33,777 nt of DNA from Pseudomonadota bacterium. GTDB taxonomy: Bacteria > Pseudomonadota > Alphaproteobacteria > Rickettsiales > SXRF01. A program made the translations under genes and the position numbers. The DNA lies in NCBI GenBank assembly GCA_963205245.1, contig CAUJIB010000008.1, positions 1-33,777 of the forward strand. The letters are read 5' to 3'. The notes under the pieces are model-generated. The model was not told the origin of the DNA and made no database searches. It saw only the letters and a list, made by a program, of their open reading frames with translations. This document shows, piece by piece, positions 31,415 to 33,777 of the stretch (position 1 is the stretch's first letter; each line of letters starts with the position of its first letter).

Positions 31415-33699
31415 AAAATAGGCATAAGGATTGCAGCTTAGGGATTGAAGAAAAGATAAAAACATCTGCTTTCTTAAACCCTAAGCTACAACCCATAAGC
31501 ATTTTGCTGCCTGTTGCCTGCCTTTTATTATCAAGCTCTTCTGCGTTTGCTATTACAGTATCAGTTGGCCTTAATCCTACTCCTGCCTTTCCAAAAACCA
31601 GTATAAAACCTAAAGGCAAACCATCATCTAAAGACCCGATCCTGCTCACTGCCCAATATGTTGACTACGATAAGGAAAAGCAAATTGTCTCTGCCAGCGG
31701 CAAAGTAGAAATAGTACAAGGTGATACTATCATGCTGGCCGATCATGTACTTTATGATCAAGTAGACAATACTGTTATGGCACATGGCAATGTCAGTATT
31801 CTAGAATCTGCCGGAAATGTGTTATTTGCAGACGATATTGAATTAAAAGATGATCTTAAAGCTGGAGTTATCAATCAATTCAAAGCCCGCCTTGCCGACA
31901 ATTCATTATTTGTAGCAAATAACGCCAAAAAACATGATGAAAATATCACTGAACTTTATCAAGCGGCATATTCACCATGTAAAGTTTGCTATTCTGGTAA
32001 TGATGGCAAAACCCCGCTATGGCAGTTAGAGGCAGAACATATTACCATTAACAAAGAAGAGCAAACTGTAAAATATGATGATGCATTGATGGAAATTTAT
32101 GGTGTACCAATTTTTTACACACCTTATTTTTCCCATCCTACCCCAAATGCCGATAATAAATCCGGCTTACTTACCCCAACATTAAAACAATCAACCAATC
32201 TAGGTACAGTATATAAACAACCAATATATTACAGCCTTGCCCCTGATAAAGATTTTACTATCACTCCAATATTCACCACATTGGAAGGCCCTGTGGTGGC
32301 CGGAGAATACCGCCAGCTATATGATAGCGGTACATTAAATTTAACCGGTAGCATAACAAAACCTCAAACCCGTGATGCCGGTGGTATAAATTCTAAAGGT
32401 CAAAATATCCGTGGACATATTGACGGGGAAGGTCATTTCAAAATAAATGATTATACTGACTGGGGTTTTAATGTCCGCCGTGCCAGCGATGATACTTACC
32501 TACGCCGTTACGATTTCAGCAATGATTCTCTTCTTACTTCCCGCCTATATGCTGAAAAGCACGATTTTCTTCAGGATTTTAGTGGAACAAAATCCCGTAG
32601 TTTTGCCAGCTTACAAGCCTTAAAATTTATGGGACTTACCGCTGCCGATAATTCCAGATTATCTCCGGTTGTATTACCACTGGCTGATTTTGACTGGGAA
32701 TCTGCTCCAGCTATTTACAACAGCCGCTTTATAATGGATGGAAATATCATGGCTCTAACCCGTGATATTGGCGCAGAAAGTCGTAGAATCTCTACAACTG
32801 CCGGCTGGAAATTGCCTTATATCACTGAAAATGGGCAAGTTCTTGAATTCGCAACCCAACTCCGTAGCGATATTTACTGGATAGAAGACCAGCAGCTTGG
32901 AGCAGGCCAAAATTTCAGCGGGCAAACTGGGCGAGTAATTCCGCAAGCATCACTTACTTGGCGGTATCCTTTTATCAATAGTTTTGATAATGGAAATATT
33001 TTGATTGAACCAGTGGCTATGGTTGCTGCCAGCCCTAACAGTTCCAACTCAAATAAAATTCCCAATGAAGATTCACAAGTGCCGGAATTCAATACCAGCA
33101 ATTTATTCAGCCCGAACCGCTTTGCTGGTTATGACAGGGTAGAAACCGGCACACAGGCAAGTTATGGAATACGGGGTCAAGCTCAAATATTTAACGATAA
33201 ATATATAGATCTTCTGGTTGGACAACATTACCGCAGCAACACCAGCAATAACTTCCCCTATAGCAATGACCCCGATAGTAACTTTTCCGATTACGTTGGG
33301 AAAATAGGTATTAATTATGACCCTATATATATCTATTATCGAACAAGGCTTGATAAGGATAGTCTTGCGTTTAACCAGAATGAAGTAGCTGGTTCATTTA
33401 ATTATTATCCTGTTACTGTCAGTACCTCATATTTATCACTAAACAATGACCCGACTTTACAAGATAGGGAAGAAATAACCGGAGCATTCGGGGTTAACTT
33501 AACCAGAAAATGGAATCTGGGATTCAGTGCAACTAAAGATCTTGATCTTAATAGTATGCGCAATGCCTACGCTACTCTTACCTTCAGCAATGAATGTATT
33601 TATATCACCAACAGTTTTGGTAGAGATTATACGACAGATCGTGATATAAAACCATCTACCACATATATGTTTCGTGTTTCCTTCAAGAATTTGGATTAG
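31396..33699 (+). CDS. lptD: LPS-assembly outer-membrane protein LptD
   Basis: Barrel that, with LptE, inserts lipopolysaccharide into the outer leaflet. The 767 residues have a long basic N terminus, a signal peptide ending SSAFA (52), an OstA/LptA-like beta-jellyroll domain (about 70-220, with VDYDKEKQIVSASGKVEIVQGD) and a large C-terminal barrel ending FRVSFKNLD. The mature part has few cysteines: C195-x2-C198 in SPCKVC and C734. A disulfide between the jellyroll and the barrel is thus still possible, as in E. coli, with a different pattern. The ATG at 31396 overlaps petC. A probable surA begins five bases after its stop. Confidence 0.92.
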   Translation: MEKTPLKNRHKDCSLGIEEKIKTSAFLNPKLQPISILLPVACLLLSSSSAFAITVSVGLNPTPAFPKTSIKPKGKPSSKDPILLTAQYVDYDKEKQIVSASGKVEIVQGDTIMLADHVLYDQVDNTVMAHGNVSILESAGNVLFADDIELKDDLKAGVINQFKARLADNSLFVANNAKKHDENITELYQAAYSPCKVCYSGNDGKTPLWQLEAEHITINKEEQTVKYDDALMEIYGVPIFYTPYFSHPTPNADNKSGLLTPTLKQSTNLGTVYKQPIYYSLAPDKDFTITPIFTTLEGPVVAGEYRQLYDSGTLNLTGSITKPQTRDAGGINSKGQNIRGHIDGEGHFKINDYTDWGFNVRRASDDTYLRRYDFSNDSLLTSRLYAEKHDFLQDFSGTKSRSFASLQALKFMGLTAADNSRLSPVVLPLADFDWESAPAIYNSRFIMDGNIMALTRDIGAESRRISTTAGWKLPYITENGQVLEFATQLRSDIYWIEDQQLGAGQNFSGQTGRVIPQASLTWRYPFINSFDNGNILIEPVAMVAASPNSSNSNKIPNEDSQVPEFNTSNLFSPNRFAGYDRVETGTQASYGIRGQAQIFNDKYIDLLVGQHYRSNTSNNFPYSNDPDSNFSDYVGKIGINYDPIYIYYRTRLDKDSLAFNQNEVAGSFNYYPVTVSTSYLSLNNDPTLQDREEITGAFGVNLTRKWNLGFSATKDLDLNSMRNAYATLTFSNECIYITNSFGRDYTTDRDIKPSTTYMFRVSFKNLD

Positions 33700-33704
33700 T
33701 TATA

Positions 33705-33777
33705 ATGCTCAGCAAAAAAACCATCTGCCTACTTAGTGTTACACTACTAATAACGAGTGCCCTTAACAACGTAAAGG
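33705..33777 (+). CDS. Exported protein, 5' end only; probable SurA-type periplasmic chaperone
   Basis: The reading frame starts ATG at 33705, five bases after lptD, and runs off the window after 24 codons. The visible residues, MLSKKTICLLSVTLLITSAL, form a signal peptide. In alphaproteobacteria lptD is normally followed by surA (then pdxA and ksgA), so SurA, which helps fold LptD and other barrels, is the likely product. This rests on context; no chaperone or isomerase domain is in view. Confidence 0.5.
   Translation, partial: MLSKKTICLLSVTLLITSALNNVK

Overview
This window looks like an AT-rich chromosome segment from a free-living or facultative alphaproteobacterium. Evidence for that group: a TrcR-type (DUF1013) cell-cycle regulator, a split transhydrogenase alpha subunit (PntAA/PntAB), a three-subunit cytochrome bc1 operon, an alphaproteobacterial-type SapC protein and LptD followed by what is probably surA. 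The cell would be Gram-negative (LptD, two-partner secretion), respiring, aerobic-type in heme synthesis (HemF) and able to reduce sulfite. No IS element, CRISPR array, phage gene or rRNA was seen. I cannot place it to genus.

Layout. 1-6081 is read leftwards: a pilin-like protein, a GNAT acetyltransferase, a methionine synthase made only of the homocysteine and folate modules, a prepilin peptidase, then (own promoter) sulfite reductase CysI and the start of an unknown membrane protein. 6170-8924 is read rightwards: RadA, an ABC ATPase without its permease, and MscL. 8972-10822 is a compact nitric-oxide response operon: NsrR, a truncated globin and a ferredoxin-type reductase, with a recognisable NsrR operator in front. 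10895-14109 holds a TMEM175-family channel, a divergent pirin/HxlR pair, a small orphan membrane protein, tRNA-Leu(CAA) and TrcR. 14191-17727 has a crotonase, two more pilin-like proteins of the same unusual family, and an orphan glutamine-rich protein. 17815-19308 is pntAA-pntAB with no pntB behind it.

20039-27029 is the most distinctive accessory part: a two-partner secretion system (TpsB transporter and a 1446-residue TpsA with a parallel beta-helix passenger and a C-terminal cysteine pair) followed by a SapC-family gene. A strong intrinsic-terminator-like hairpin lies inside the first codons of sapC. 27076-28381 encodes HemF and TrmL, 28492-28695 a small orphan hydrophobic protein, and 28815-33777 petABC, lptD and the start of a probable surA.

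Functional links: the prepilin peptidase can process the three pilin-like proteins, and the NsrR operon is a self-contained NO sensor, NO-oxidising globin and electron donor. TpsB, TpsA and SapC probably form a surface adhesin or surface-layer unit. The items most worth a second look are the NsrR-globin-reductase operon, the three-member pilin family with a shared C-terminal signature, the TpsBA-SapC cluster with its internal hairpin, and the MetH lacking a cobalamin domain.
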